53,997 nt of DNA, from positions 1 through 53,997 of IMG/VR virus record IMGVR_UViG_3300033153_006956. One strand, 5' to 3'. The notes below the pieces were generated by a model. That model saw only the letters and a list, made by a program, of their open reading frames with translations, was not told the DNA's origin and did not search any database. Origin of the DNA: a virus. The position numbers and the translations under genes were made by a program. This document shows, one piece after another, positions 38,450-49,300 of the stretch (positions are counted from its first letter, which is position 1; each line of letters starts with the position of its first letter).

Positions 38450-39403
38450 TTAACTGTCAGTTGCGGGATTTAGAATCGCAGCACTTGCGGCCTCAACGTT
38501 GGTATAATAGTTTTGTGCTGTCAACATTCCAGCAGTAGCGTTGGGGGCTGTACCGTCCTTGCCTCCGTGATGAAGATTATTGATGCAGACACCGGTTGTA
38601 CTTGCGTGTACTGTCAAAGTTAATCCGGCACTGGCATCCAAATTATTCATCGCATTGTTGATAACTTCCCAATCATAACCGGCAGCAGTATCAGCATCAA
38701 CTACGTGTTCATTCCAATCACCACGCCAGATATTATCGTATAGTTTCAGGCGAGTTACAGCACCCTCACAGTCGATGCTACAAAGAGATAAGTCCCCACC
38801 AGCAACATTGTAGAAGCGACAACCACGAATAGTTACATCAGTAAGTCCGGTTGTAAGGATTATCTGGACAGCGGCTTCGGCATCATTAGCTGACGCATAG
38901 AACATACAGTTATCCAAAGTAAATCCGTGAGCACCAGCTTGAACATCCATCATCGCCACGTTTGCGTCTATGGTATTGTAGAAGACCAAGTTGTACATCG
39001 AACAGTTGCTATTCCGGATGTCGATACAAGCGTCAGTAGCCCCAGCGAGAGTAAATTTGGGCCGTCTTGTTCCAACCCCTAAACCGATAATAGTAATACC
39101 TGCCTTATCTACACAGAATTCATCAGTTGTAGTACCACTAACGTTATTATCATTGGTATCTGCGATTGTCTCAGCGTGATTAGCAGCAATCAGAATAATA
39201 TCTCCGGCATCATTGGAACAACGGCTTATTGCATAATTCACAGTTGAGAAGGGCTTGTCCCAACTCGCCCCCTGGCCTTCAACAGCAGAGTTCGCAGCAT
39301 TTCCAGAATTGATGTCAACATAAAAAACACTCCCACCGGCAGCGGCGGCATCAGCGGCATAGCCGCTCCAGCCAAATCTGGTTATTGAATCATAAATATT
39401 CAT
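38450..39403 (-). CDS. Beta-helix surface protein, paralogue 2, 317 aa
   Basis: YVDINSGNAANSAVEGQGASWDKPF-type opening then repeated short strands (GDIILIAANHAETI, ITIIGLGVGTRRPKFTLAGA, FTLDNCMFYAS, VTIRGCRFYNV) as in parallel beta-helix proteins. It aligns along its length with 39445-40422, sharing the AxNHAET, TIIGLGxGxxRPxxTLxG and GDW segments. No catalytic lyase residues are evident. Likely virion surface protein. Confidence 0.78.
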   Translation of the reverse strand: MNIYDSITRFGWSGYAADAAAAGGSVFYVDINSGNAANSAVEGQGASWDKPFSTVNYAISRCSNDAGDIILIAANHAETIADTNDNNVSGTTTDEFCVDKAGITIIGLGVGTRRPKFTLAGATDACIDIRNSNCSMYNLVFYNTIDANVAMMDVQAGAHGFTLDNCMFYASANDAEAAVQIILTTGLTDVTIRGCRFYNVAGGDLSLCSIDCEGAVTRLKLYDNIWRGDWNEHVVDADTAAGYDWEVINNAMNNLDASAGLTLTVHASTTGVCINNLHHGGKDGTAPNATAGMLTAQNYYTNVEAASAAILNPATDS

Positions 39404-39444
39404 CCTTCATTTCCCCTAAAAACTAAATTAATCTACACTTTTAA

Positions 39445-40422
39445 TTATGCAGCGAAATCGGTTGAGGTTTTACTCCCCAGACCAAGATACCCAACAGCTC
39501 CAGCTTCACAACCATAGCAACCCATCTCAAACGATGCTGAGACATCGCCGACCGGATAAGCGTCACCCTTACCAGAAGCAACCCGCAGATTGACCATTAT
39601 TGCTTTAGTGGAGCTGTCAAGGTCAATGGCATCACCAGCAGAAGTATCGTAGTTGACAATCAAACAGTCCTTAATAATTGGGTAGTTAATTGCTGCTGCA
39701 TCAAGGTCAAGAGCCGCATTTGTCCAATCACCAATAAAAGTACAGTTCTCGATTGTCAGGAAATCGTGCTCATCAGCTTCTGTAATGATAGCATCAGTGT
39801 TGTCTCCGCTACAGAGATTTCTGAATACACAATTCTTGATAGTACATTGGTCAGTCTTATCCTCAAGTGTTATACACCCAAGAATTTCCTTGGTGCTCAC
39901 TGTCTCGAAGAATTCAAGTCCGTCCAGCGTCACATAATCAGACCCACTCTTGATGTCAATAGCTCTGGTTGTGCCATCAGTGTCCCCACCAACAATTCGT
40001 AAGTTCATCACGGTAATATTATCGCCGTTGATTTCGATAGTTGTTGAGGCATCAGTTCCACCAAGTGTCAGAGTCGGTCTTGCTGAGCCGGAACCAAGAC
40101 CAATAATGGTAACCTGGTTGACATCAATATCAAGGTCGGCAGCACCACTCAGCGTTTCAGCGTGATTGGGAGCGACCAGAATAACATCACCTTGGTCAGC
40201 AGTACATAAGCCAATCGCATAGTCGATAGTGGCCAGTGGTTGTTCAAAGGAATGTCCGTGAGTAGCATCATCGGCATCCAAGGCATTAGTGTGCTGGCTA
40301 TCAACAAACAGGATTTGAGCTTCACTTAATAGAGTAACACCAAGGTTAGACAGGTAGGGCATAACCGCCCATCCATACTTCTTAATTAAATCACTTACCA
40401 AAAACGGATTTGTAGCAGCCAT
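39445..40422 (-). CDS. Beta-helix surface protein, paralogue 1, 325 aa
   Basis: VDSQHTNALDADDATHGHSFEQPL opening, APNHAETL, VTIIGLGSGSARPTLTLGG and repeated strands (VMNLRIVGG, VTLDGLEFFET, CTIKNCVFRN, LTIENCTFIGDW) follow the parallel beta-helix pattern. It is tandemly duplicated with the gene at 38450-39403. It is the first gene after the major capsid protein, so abundant surface decoration (capsid fibre) is plausible. Confidence 0.78.
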   Translation of the reverse strand: MAATNPFLVSDLIKKYGWAVMPYLSNLGVTLLSEAQILFVDSQHTNALDADDATHGHSFEQPLATIDYAIGLCTADQGDVILVAPNHAETLSGAADLDIDVNQVTIIGLGSGSARPTLTLGGTDASTTIEINGDNITVMNLRIVGGDTDGTTRAIDIKSGSDYVTLDGLEFFETVSTKEILGCITLEDKTDQCTIKNCVFRNLCSGDNTDAIITEADEHDFLTIENCTFIGDWTNAALDLDAAAINYPIIKDCLIVNYDTSAGDAIDLDSSTKAIMVNLRVASGKGDAYPVGDVSASFEMGCYGCEAGAVGYLGLGSKTSTDFAA

Positions 40423-40441
40423 TTTTTCATCTCCTAAACTA

Positions 40442-40624
40442 TTACGCTGGTTGAACTGCTCTCAGTTGCCATCTTCGCAAGTACGCCCTTGCCTCATTGA
40501 TTATTTGTGGTTTATTCTCTAACGCACCAATGAGTAGATTGCATCGGACACAGAGCAACCCTCGTATTTGACCTGTATGACGATTATGGTCGAGACTTAA
40601 TTTAGTCTTTACACTATTCATCAC
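40442..40624 (-). pseudogene. Truncated Endo VII-type HNH nuclease, C-terminal 60 aa
   Basis: LSLDHNRHTGQIRGLLCVRC, then NLLIGALEN, is the second half of an Endo VII-like HNH motif. The first Cys pair and N-terminal half are absent, and the frame upstream is closed. It resembles the intact gene at 45807-46349 (LDHNHKTKQIRGLLCQHCN). Apparently the remnant of a homing endonuclease that once sat behind the capsid gene. Confidence 0.7.
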
Positions 40625-40660
40625 AGACCAAAAACTAATCTATTTTACTTTGAGGGCGAA

Positions 40661-40684
40661 GGGGCAGCATTTTCCAGCTACCCC
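40661..40684 (-). terminator. Hairpin behind the capsid gene
   Basis: GGGGTAGC pairs with GCTGCCCC (one T-G wobble) around TGGAAAAT on the minus strand, about 70 bases after the capsid stop. There is no clean T-run, so it may be a processing or stability element rather than a full terminator. The flanking CCCCTGCA is one of the repeated words. Confidence 0.4.
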
Positions 40685-40751
40685 TGCACCTTACTTTTTA
40701 TGAGCGTCCTAATGCTCTAATTTTGATATTCGTTGTAACTCCTTGCTGTTA

Positions 40752-42344
40752 TTAAGCCTCTGTCAACCCAGTAAGTTTGACCCCTCTCGGGTCTATAGGG
40801 GCTATCAACTGGTACTGCCAGAAGGGGGCCTCAAGAACATCCAACGCCTGCCCACTTGTTCCTCTAGCTACCATAAAGATGCCAGTATGCCCACCAACGG
40901 GGGCTAAGAACTGGATCTCACCATCCATGCCGGCACCTACATTCAACCGGTTATCACCGCTACTAATTGTTGGGGGAACATATCGTTTGATATTCCCACC
41001 CTGTAGTTTAATAGCATACAGACGATTCTTCAAGCACAGGGGGTCAACAACCCATCTGAGAACTCGACCGTTAAACTCATAATTCACCTCAGACCAACCA
41101 CCCCTAGCGTTCAAAGATTTACCCTGTCGGTCATAGAATTGGCGGTTGTTGTACAGGCCGTATTGCTGAAGGTGTTTCTGGGTAACGCCATTCGTAGTCA
41201 AAATAGTATCGACAGTCAGACCAGGATACGCATCCAGGTACTGGCCGACATACTTATTCAGCACATCCTCAGTCAACGGGCCATTAACTGCCGCCACCGA
41301 AGACTTGAACTGTGGGTAAAGAGCGAGACCAAGTGCCTCGGAACTTGCACTTCCGCCCATCAGATTCCCTGAACTTTTCATCCAGTCCTCAAGTCCCCAA
41401 GTAGACATCGGGCGAGTTCCACCTGTATACTGACTACAACCAGCATTTACTATGTAGTCATACTGAACGATAGCTTTACTGGCCGCAGCGGTCCAACCAT
41501 GTGTGGTATCGTAATCCTGGATTGAACCATCATCATCACCAATACCAACACAGTCAAATGTTCGACTGATATAATCCACCCTTTGAATCATCACATGAAT
41601 CTTGTTAGTCCCATCGGTATTGAGAATGTCTGTCCCATCCAGAGCTGTACCATCACAAAGTGTTCCGCCGGCTGTTCCATCACTATTATCCACAAAATCA
41701 ATCATCATACCAGGACGGAAATTATGGATAGTTCCATACCTTTCATCAATGGTAACCGTTACCACATTACTGGAATCACTAACACTTGTAACAGAGCCAA
41801 GAATTTTTGTCTCATAAGTTGAAGTGCCAGTAACAGACATTGAGTGGAAACTTGTTGCTTCTATCATCGCCCTTAGCTTACCAACTGCCTTGATGTCTCT
41901 CGCCACTGACTTAATTTGTGTGGCAGAGAGAGCGTCAGCCTGCATCCACGCGACTGGAACACTAAAGTTACCAGTATTGTAGTGGAGAGACAACTGACGT
42001 TTCAAACTACCGGCGTGTGCAGCTTCCAACGCATTTGGGAACGGTGTTGACGTTTCAGCCGTATAAAACTGCAACATCTGTGCTTGTTTACCAGTTGTAG
42101 TACCAGCTACCATTGCTGGGCCGAGAGGATCTCCATACTTCATAACACCGGAAATGCCAGCATCATAAATATGGATTACTTTCCAGTCTCTGCCGAGCAT
42201 GCTAGTCTCATCTCTCTTAACACCAACGGATGTGGCAATTATATCTTTGAAAAACGGAGCTACCAGTGGCAGGCTCTCGTGCATGACTTTGGGCAACTCT
42301 TCTCTCATAAAGTTAGAGAGATTTTCTATGGCCGTATCTCCCAT
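40752..42344 (-). CDS. Major capsid protein, 530 aa
   Basis: Its place after portal and scaffold and its domains fit a major head protein. MGDTAIENLSNFMREELPKV leads into a helix-rich N-arm. Central beta-rich regions (HVMIQRVDYISRTFDCVGIG) and a C-terminal GHTGIFMVARGTSGQALDVL block follow. The acidic/Gly-rich insert at 215-290 is probably a surface domain. An HK97-type fold is assumed. It is followed directly by the HNH remnant and beta-helix genes. Confidence 0.85.
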   Translation of the reverse strand: MGDTAIENLSNFMREELPKVMHESLPLVAPFFKDIIATSVGVKRDETSMLGRDWKVIHIYDAGISGVMKYGDPLGPAMVAGTTTGKQAQMLQFYTAETSTPFPNALEAAHAGSLKRQLSLHYNTGNFSVPVAWMQADALSATQIKSVARDIKAVGKLRAMIEATSFHSMSVTGTSTYETKILGSVTSVSDSSNVVTVTIDERYGTIHNFRPGMMIDFVDNSDGTAGGTLCDGTALDGTDILNTDGTNKIHVMIQRVDYISRTFDCVGIGDDDGSIQDYDTTHGWTAAASKAIVQYDYIVNAGCSQYTGGTRPMSTWGLEDWMKSSGNLMGGSASSEALGLALYPQFKSSVAAVNGPLTEDVLNKYVGQYLDAYPGLTVDTILTTNGVTQKHLQQYGLYNNRQFYDRQGKSLNARGGWSEVNYEFNGRVLRWVVDPLCLKNRLYAIKLQGGNIKRYVPPTISSGDNRLNVGAGMDGEIQFLAPVGGHTGIFMVARGTSGQALDVLEAPFWQYQLIAPIDPRGVKLTGLTEA

Positions 42345-42400
42345 TACTCATCTCCTTAATTAAACACATTTACTTTCTACAAAACGTCTAGCGAGACTAA

Positions 42401-43402
42401 CTATTTTACTTTGTTGGCAAGACTCTGAACCATCTTTTGTCCGAGTCTTTTCACCACGTTGTCCTCATAGTCTGCCTCAGTTGATGGTATCCTCTCAATT
42501 TTGTCATTGGATTGGACTTCAGCTGGGAGACCTCCAGTCGGCCCAAGGGCTGCCAACACATTCGATATGGCAGATTGCTTGGACGACTTTGATGGGATAC
42601 CGTATTTTTTCAGCTCCGACCTCACAGTCTGTATAGAGTTCTGAATCATTCCGGCCCCAAATTTCTCCTGCGTATATGGAGAAGCCAAAATCTTTCCACG
42701 AACATCTCGATGTACCATCGCTAGAATAACTTCACGCTTATCCCCCCGATTCTCTTCGGGGGTTTCACTTATTATTTTACCAAAGAATTCATCTTTGTCA
42801 ACACTTTCTTTGCACATTCTCAAAATTTCTTTTTCAGCCTCAGCAATCTGTGCCTGCTTGGCCTGCTCAAGAATATCCTTAGTTTCATCGTCAAGTTGGT
42901 CTTTCCCGATTTTCTTGTCAGAATCCACAGTTTTGTCCTTTTTGCTGCCCTGTTTATCCAGCTCATCGTTGAACATTTTAACCATCTCCTCCTGGTCGAC
43001 TCCAAGAACCCCTGCAAGTTTCCTAATATCCGAAGTATCCACGTTATCCGACTTCATAACCTTCTCAAAAGCCTCTTTAATTTCTATTCCCGAAGCTGCC
43101 CCCTTCCGCATCTCGGCAGCTTCCCTCATCAATTTATCAGCACCAGCAGATTTACTGGCATATTCCTTCAATTCATCCAATGTCAGCAACTTTGTTTCAC
43201 CACCAATCTTGACCTCATAATTCTCAGGCTCCTTCTTGCCGCCCTCATTATCACCTTTGTCACCTTTGTTACCTTTGTCGCCGGCATCACCTCCATCGCC
43301 GGCATTGCCGTCTTCACCACCGCCACCTGTACCTTCGCCATCGTTGTCGAAACATCTTTGGATACCACCAAGCATCATCCATTTTTTCCATAAATCAAAC
43401 AT
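42401..43402 (-). CDS. Scaffolding protein, 333 aa
   Basis: The ATG at 43402 (MFDLWKKW) follows GGAGCACAAA with good spacing. A low-complexity Gly/Asp/Lys segment (DGEGTGGGGEDGNAGDGGDA) precedes long charged helices (KEYASKSAGADKLMREAAEM, DKEILRMCKES). Acidic helical proteins between portal and capsid are typical scaffolds. The C-terminus is basic (VQSLANKVK), as in capsid-binding tails. Confidence 0.82.
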   Translation of the reverse strand: MFDLWKKWMMLGGIQRCFDNDGEGTGGGGEDGNAGDGGDAGDKGNKGDKGDNEGGKKEPENYEVKIGGETKLLTLDELKEYASKSAGADKLMREAAEMRKGAASGIEIKEAFEKVMKSDNVDTSDIRKLAGVLGVDQEEMVKMFNDELDKQGSKKDKTVDSDKKIGKDQLDDETKDILEQAKQAQIAEAEKEILRMCKESVDKDEFFGKIISETPEENRGDKREVILAMVHRDVRGKILASPYTQEKFGAGMIQNSIQTVRSELKKYGIPSKSSKQSAISNVLAALGPTGGLPAEVQSNDKIERIPSTEADYEDNVVKRLGQKMVQSLANKVK

Positions 43403-43452
43403 TTTGTGCTCCTTTCCTCCCATACAGTATTTGCAGGGGGTAGAACTTAGAG

Positions 43453-45501
43453 TTACATTACCGGCATTTCTTCTCCACCAACGGCACCGGCTCCAGCCAT
43501 TGGTTCACGTTCTAGCAGTCGTTTAACCTCGTCAATTTGAGCCACAGATTCTTCAGCCGCCTCCTCGCCGTACGGCATCATGTCTGGATATTGACCCATC
43601 CCGTTAAGATGCTCCTCCCTATGCTCAACGAATTTCTTTCTCACCTCTGACGATGTAAGATAAAATTCCGGCCTCGCCATAAAAGCATCCAGCACCATCA
43701 GGTGAACCTGGTGCATATCTCGCTCAGAAAAAGTGATATTCCCTGGGATACGACCATCATTAAACAGGATAAGATTTTCAAGGGTCGCTCTCCTATAGTT
43801 CTGCCACTCTATCTCATTTCCAACGGGGAGGTCGAGGGACATCTTACGGACTTTAATATTGTATTCTGTTGGGGTTATAACACCCCCCTTCAGGGCATCT
43901 TTCAATTCGATTTTCTGCTGTTCTTTGGAACGTGGCACAGCAGAGGCAACACTGATAACTATTTCATCTGGGTGTGGGATGGCATTTTCTGTGAGTCTAA
44001 GTTTACCTGTACTTGGGTCTATTTGTATTCCAGCTACCGTGTCATCCAAATGAGTTATATCCAAGACTTTCTTGTCGTCCCACATCAATCTGGCAATATC
44101 AAGAATGACTCGGTAGCAGTTACTGAATCCCTCGGCGAGAACTTTGGCAGTGGGTGTGATGGGAACGTTGCTGGTTTCATACAGGAAGCCAAGCCCTGAG
44201 GATGAGTCCACCCTCCCAGGTGCTCCGCCCCCCATAAGCTCTGTTGGTTGATTAGCTATATTATTTTGGAGAGCAACTCCCAGTTTCACAATTTCTGACG
44301 GCAGCGTGCCGGTGTTGGAGGGGGATATGTTGTAGGGCTTGTGGTCAGGTGCGACTGGGTCAGGTTCATACCTAGCTCGTTTCACTCCGTCCTTCCCTCT
44401 TGTGATTCTGGCGACTACACCTGTAGTGGTCGGCTCCATAAGAATACCATACAAATCCCAGTCTTTAAGATTCTGGAACTGTCTGGCAATAGCTTCTTCC
44501 ATCTCACAATTTATTGGAATAAGAGTATCAACAAAACTGCGGCCCCAGAAATTACCAATCTCAACATCAGATATAACCTGTGCTGGGAATTGTCTTCTTT
44601 CCTGCTTATAATTCCGCCGGTCTAGCAACTTCCCACCAGCATAGAGCATATATTCATCCCAGTAACCATCTGGTGTTTTAGTCCAAATCTCGGCTACCTC
44701 TACAACCTTAACTTTGGTTTTATCGGCAGATTGACGACCAGCTCGACCGCTGCCCCCCGCCTTTGTTTCCATTGTGGTATAAGCTGTAGAACCTGATATT
44801 CCAATCGCAACAGAACCCTGGAATCTCTCCTTTTCATCTTGTGGGATTAAACCAACTGGTACTTCTATGGTGTCCATATCCTTATAGATTTTAGCTTTTT
44901 TTTCTCTCGTATTTGGTAGTTCTTTTACCCATTCAAGCGGAACCATCTTGACACGGGCTAGACCCTTTATTACTGCCGGACTATCGACCTCAATCGGGAT
45001 AGGTATAATTTCCCAGGGGGGCACAACCTCAATCCCGATAGAATCTGCATCAATTACCCAGGGAATCAAGGCAGTAGTTCCATACAACAATAATGTATTT
45101 ATGGCCTCTCTCTGAACTGATGACACTTTCGGGGCTGGAAAAATCGAATCAAGAACTACCTGCCCAACACTCGCCTTCCGCATACCATCAAGGCTTATTC
45201 CCTCTTTAGTAACGACTGGTGTGAGATTCAAGCCCATCAGTCTCCCCCGTTGTGCCTGATACTTGGAAACTATGTCCTCATACAGAAAATTAAGAACACC
45301 CTTCTCGTCATAATAACTAACCTGAATTTCTCCAGTTGTATAATTAAGATTAGAAAAATTTCGGCAGCCTCTCATATAATAACGGCAAATCCACCACCTA
45401 ATCGCCTGGGCGGCTCTCTTGGCTTTCCCCTCTTTTAATATAAACTTGACAGTTTGTTCCGCCTGGTCATTACTCTTGGGGAATGTAACGTTATAGGGCA
45501 T
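43453..45501 (-). CDS. Portal protein, 682 aa
   Basis: The order terminase, portal, scaffold, capsid is conserved. The sequence has portal-like features: WWICRYYMRGCRNFSNLNY helices, LNFLYEDIVSKYQAQRGRLM, a stretch SSVQREAINTLLLYGTTALI, and VEVVPPWEIIPIPIEVDSP. The C-terminus is acidic (KRLLEREPMAGAGAVGGEEM). It should form the ring through which DNA enters and leaves the head. Confidence 0.85.
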   Translation of the reverse strand: MPYNVTFPKSNDQAEQTVKFILKEGKAKRAAQAIRWWICRYYMRGCRNFSNLNYTTGEIQVSYYDEKGVLNFLYEDIVSKYQAQRGRLMGLNLTPVVTKEGISLDGMRKASVGQVVLDSIFPAPKVSSVQREAINTLLLYGTTALIPWVIDADSIGIEVVPPWEIIPIPIEVDSPAVIKGLARVKMVPLEWVKELPNTREKKAKIYKDMDTIEVPVGLIPQDEKERFQGSVAIGISGSTAYTTMETKAGGSGRAGRQSADKTKVKVVEVAEIWTKTPDGYWDEYMLYAGGKLLDRRNYKQERRQFPAQVISDVEIGNFWGRSFVDTLIPINCEMEEAIARQFQNLKDWDLYGILMEPTTTGVVARITRGKDGVKRARYEPDPVAPDHKPYNISPSNTGTLPSEIVKLGVALQNNIANQPTELMGGGAPGRVDSSSGLGFLYETSNVPITPTAKVLAEGFSNCYRVILDIARLMWDDKKVLDITHLDDTVAGIQIDPSTGKLRLTENAIPHPDEIVISVASAVPRSKEQQKIELKDALKGGVITPTEYNIKVRKMSLDLPVGNEIEWQNYRRATLENLILFNDGRIPGNITFSERDMHQVHLMVLDAFMARPEFYLTSSEVRKKFVEHREEHLNGMGQYPDMMPYGEEAAEESVAQIDEVKRLLEREPMAGAGAVGGEEMPVM

Positions 45502-45514
45502 CTTTTATCTCCTT

Positions 45515-45796
45515 TTATCCAAACTGTGTGATAGTCGCGGCAGGCTCGATTTCCCTTTTCTCTTCGGGTTGTGGACTGACGGATTTATCCTTAACCCCTG
45601 CACATAAATTCCTCAACACCCCCGCCGTCTTGAAATCTTTATCCACCATCGCCTGATAGAGCTTATACTCTCTGGTGGTCTCCTGTAAAAGTCGATGGAG
45701 TGTGGCGACCTGGCACTGTAGAGCTATAATACAACTTACCAGTAATATAAACATTGCTATAATGATGGATGCAATAACAGCTACGTTAATATTCAT
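45515..45796 (-). CDS. Small membrane protein, 93 aa
   Basis: One N-terminal hydrophobic helix (VAVIASIIIAMFILLVSCII) is followed by a helical, polar tail with a Pro/Glu end (SPQPEEKREIEPAATITQFG). It sits between the HNH gene and portal gene with a short gap on each side. It could be a holin-like or accessory protein; unclear. Confidence 0.65.
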   Translation of the reverse strand: MNINVAVIASIIIAMFILLVSCIIALQCQVATLHRLLQETTREYKLYQAMVDKDFKTAGVLRNLCAGVKDKSVSPQPEEKREIEPAATITQFG

Positions 45797-45806
45797 TTGA
45801 GACTCC

Positions 45807-46349
45807 TTATCCAGTTTTTGTCCCAGCTTTATTGTTCCAAAAACTCAAATATTCTTCGGCTTTCTTTACCTTTATAGATGCCTTTTCAAGATGACCAACG
45901 AGGAAATTACAATGCTGGCAAAGTAATCCTCTTATTTGCTTTGTTTTATGGTTATGGTCTAGGTGGAAACTCCTTTTGAATTCTGACTGATGGCGGCCAC
46001 AAATAGCACATCGATTATTTTGCTCCTTGGCTTTGTCATCAAATATAGTTGCTTTAAGGTTTATCTTATATTTATTTTTCCATTGGGACAATCTATTTCC
46101 CAACTTTATCTTCTCTAAATTTTGTTGGCGGCGTTCCTTTGCTTGTTTTAGCCGCTTATCTCGATGCTCCCAATAGTATCTTTTCCACCACCCAGGATTT
46201 TTAAGAGCAAGTTCTTTCCGCATCTCCCCTAGACAAATTTTGCAGTAACAGCCATATCCATTTTTAGCAGAACGATTCTTAGAGAACTCACCAACTGATT
46301 TAATTATACCACATCTGGGACATTTTTGCAACCCCTTTTTTATATTCAT
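45807..46349 (-). CDS. Endo VII-type HNH endonuclease, 180 aa
   Basis: The N-terminus carries a zinc ribbon (CPRCGIIKSVGEFSKN, then CYCKICLGEM), then a charged helix. The C-terminal Endo VII/HNH core is CAICGRHQSEFKRSFHLDHN followed by IRGLLCQHCNFLVGH. It lies just after terminase (5-base gap). Free-standing HNH genes beside terminase are common homing elements and can also support packaging. It is intact, unlike its relatives at 40442 and 49409. Confidence 0.88.
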   Translation of the reverse strand: MNIKKGLQKCPRCGIIKSVGEFSKNRSAKNGYGCYCKICLGEMRKELALKNPGWWKRYYWEHRDKRLKQAKERRQQNLEKIKLGNRLSQWKNKYKINLKATIFDDKAKEQNNRCAICGRHQSEFKRSFHLDHNHKTKQIRGLLCQHCNFLVGHLEKASIKVKKAEEYLSFWNNKAGTKTG

Positions 46350-46354
46350 TTCAT

Positions 46355-49300
46355 TTACCTCGTTATAATATTAGGCTTATTTCTTGTTTTATATTTACCC
46401 TCATTTTGGGGGGAATAGAAATTAGCAAGAAGATTCCGCATTTCTTCAGCAGTTAAATCTGACGGATTGACTCCACTCAACAATGGCAGACCAGGGGCTA
46501 TTGGTTCACCAGATTTTATTTGTTGGGAGAGGGTTTTTTTTGCAGGGGCTTTGGCCGACTCACGCCCACGAGTATGAACAAGGAAGATGCTCATAGCAAC
46601 AGTATCAATAGCATCATCATATCGAAGAAGGGCTAGGTCTCTTGTAAAATTTTCAGTTTGTTCATAGAGGGCGGAGAAAGGCCACTCATTAACACGATGG
46701 TGTGGATACTTGATTTTACCGGCGTTGAATCTCCATTCCAAACCAGCAATGCGGTCACCCTTTGACATTCTGGCCGGATAGCGAATGGGGATAACGCGGG
46801 GAACCCAAATGCTAGATTCCCCCCCGCTAGCTCCTAGTTTTCTGGTAAACTCATTTACATACTCTCCCATTGAATCAACGAGATTCCCCTGTGTCCCACA
46901 GGCCTCAATACCGATAGCCCTCACCAGCCACTTTTGTCCCATCTCATATATTTTACGGTAGAAGACCGAATCTTTTACCTTGCCCAACCATAAGTCTAGT
47001 ACCCACAAACAGTTGTTGTGGTCAAAGCCGAGGATGGCTATGGAGCGATAATCGTTCTTTGCCTCAAGCCCACTGGCTGTATCCACTAGAGCCACCCTAT
47101 ACATAGACCCGAAAACTTTGTGGATTTGTCCCTGCTTTTTTTCTGTCTCGAAATCGGGAGCTTCTCCTGGATTACCCACACGTTTTCGTTCATTCCAGAA
47201 TACCTCTTTGGTGGAGGAAAGAAGATGAGCTTGCTCCTGTGGTTCCATCGTCCGATAGTCGGGGATGATGTATTCGTTGAAGTCTGGGTCAATTTGGAGA
47301 AGTTTGGTTTCGTCCGTGAGTGGGCGATTCAAATACTCACTGGAATACGCTGAAGTTCCAATCTCCATCTCCCGTGCACGCAAGAACTCAAGCGGCCAAG
47401 CTGCGTCCCAGAGAGCTTTGGTGCGGGTGGTGTCCTCAGCAACATAAACACGCCGCATCCATACCCCAAATCGAGGGTCATCACCCTCGCAGGCCCGATA
47501 CAGGAGACACCGGCGGTTTATCATAGTCCCAATCCAAAAAATTGCCGAGCCTTTGGCAAGCATTGGGATAATCTGTCGAAATAGAATCTGCTCATACTTC
47601 TCAGTGATAAGATATTGGGAATTAGAGGAACCACCAGTTGCCTCGGAGTCAAATTCAGGGTCGTCAAGTATAAAAAGTCGTGGCCGAGCACCACGTTTGC
47701 GGCCCATTACACTGAATCCCTCTATAACTGAACCATTCGCCAGATGGAGATGGTGGTGATTCCAGATGGCAGTTCCCCTTAGCGGTTTTATTACCCCGAA
47801 ATCAGCGGTTATTTGGGGATTCTCGGTAAGTTCTATCATCAATCTGTCAAACCGCCCCTCTATAAGGCGGTCTGTGGACATACCCATCGCAATACTGAAG
47901 TATGGGCGGGTGAGGGCCAACAGCAATGGGGCTTCCACACCTATCACAGTAGAGTTATGAACAAATATTCCCTCACAAAGAAAATTGGCGTTATCTTCCA
48001 CTTGAATATCATAAGCATCATCAGCTCCCCCATCTTCTATTGAGATAACTGGGTCCCAGTAAATATCCGATGTGGCGAGATTCATCAAGTCTTGACGGCC
48101 AGTTATTTCTGCAACTTTTTTTAGTTTTAGTCGGGTTATTCGATAATGATTATCAATTCGTATACCATATTTCTGCCGGAATTTCCACATCGAGAGAGGA
48201 AGTCTTTGTTTTTCTTCAAATGGAAAATAGATATTGTCAGTCGCATCGTGTCCAATTTCAATATTGTCAAGCAAAATCATTTTTCGCTTGATGCGAAAAC
48301 CTACCAAATCTCGAAACTTCAATCGTGCCTCTGCTGAAGAAATATGAAGTCCCCATGAATCAAACTCTTTATCATATTTAGAGTATTTCGCTTTCCTATA
48401 TGTATATCGGGAACGTATCCCCAACCTGAGAAGAGCCAGTTGTACATCTCGAATTAAATCTTTATTGGCCAGGGTAAGTGAGATTGACCCATTTTGTTTG
48501 CTGACTGTACCATCTGTATCAAAAAGGCCGCGAAGAAAAGCTGCAAGACATTCATCAGATGCTTCCCAAACAGCCTGTGGGATACGTTTTTCTGTTGATT
48601 TATGGCCAAATAATCCATGTTTTTTGATAAAATCTATTCCCCCATTGGTTATACTCCATCTTCCTTTTGCCTTGGTTTTACGTAACTGCCAATCTGGATG
48701 ATGCTTTACAGCCTTCAAGACAGTTTGAATAATCTCTTTATCGAATGTCGTAATCTGGCAACAACTGGTGGTGCTGCCGTCACCTGTTAATATCCCTAAC
48801 AACTCCGAGTCTAATATAGTCAATTTTCCTCTAGCCTGTGTGGGTAATGATGTTCGAGGAGTTGCGATTAAATCACCAATTTTTAAATCCCCCCCTGCTA
48901 TCCAAGTGTTATTAGTTAAGATACGGTGTTCTTTTGAGCAGAATACTCTATGGCCTTGTTTGGTTGTAATTTTGAGAAAAGATTTTTTACCAGAATACTC
49001 TACAGCTATTACTTTCTTCCAGGAAAGTTTAAGAGAAGAATCAAGGCTTAAAATCTTTTCTCCTTTTTTGATATTTTTTAATTTTTTGTATCCCGATAAA
49101 GTGGAGATTAAAGAGTCCCATCGCCCACATTTGGCGAAACCTCGTGGGGCAGCTTGTGCATTACGGCTCCACTGCCCCAAATCCCGTATGAGCTGGTAAT
49201 GAAAGTCAGGACTTTTCTTAAACCCGCTCTGATAGAAGGCTTCTCCTCTTGGGCGGAGATAGAGATTACGGAATAACACCCACGCATTTACCAAGTCTTC

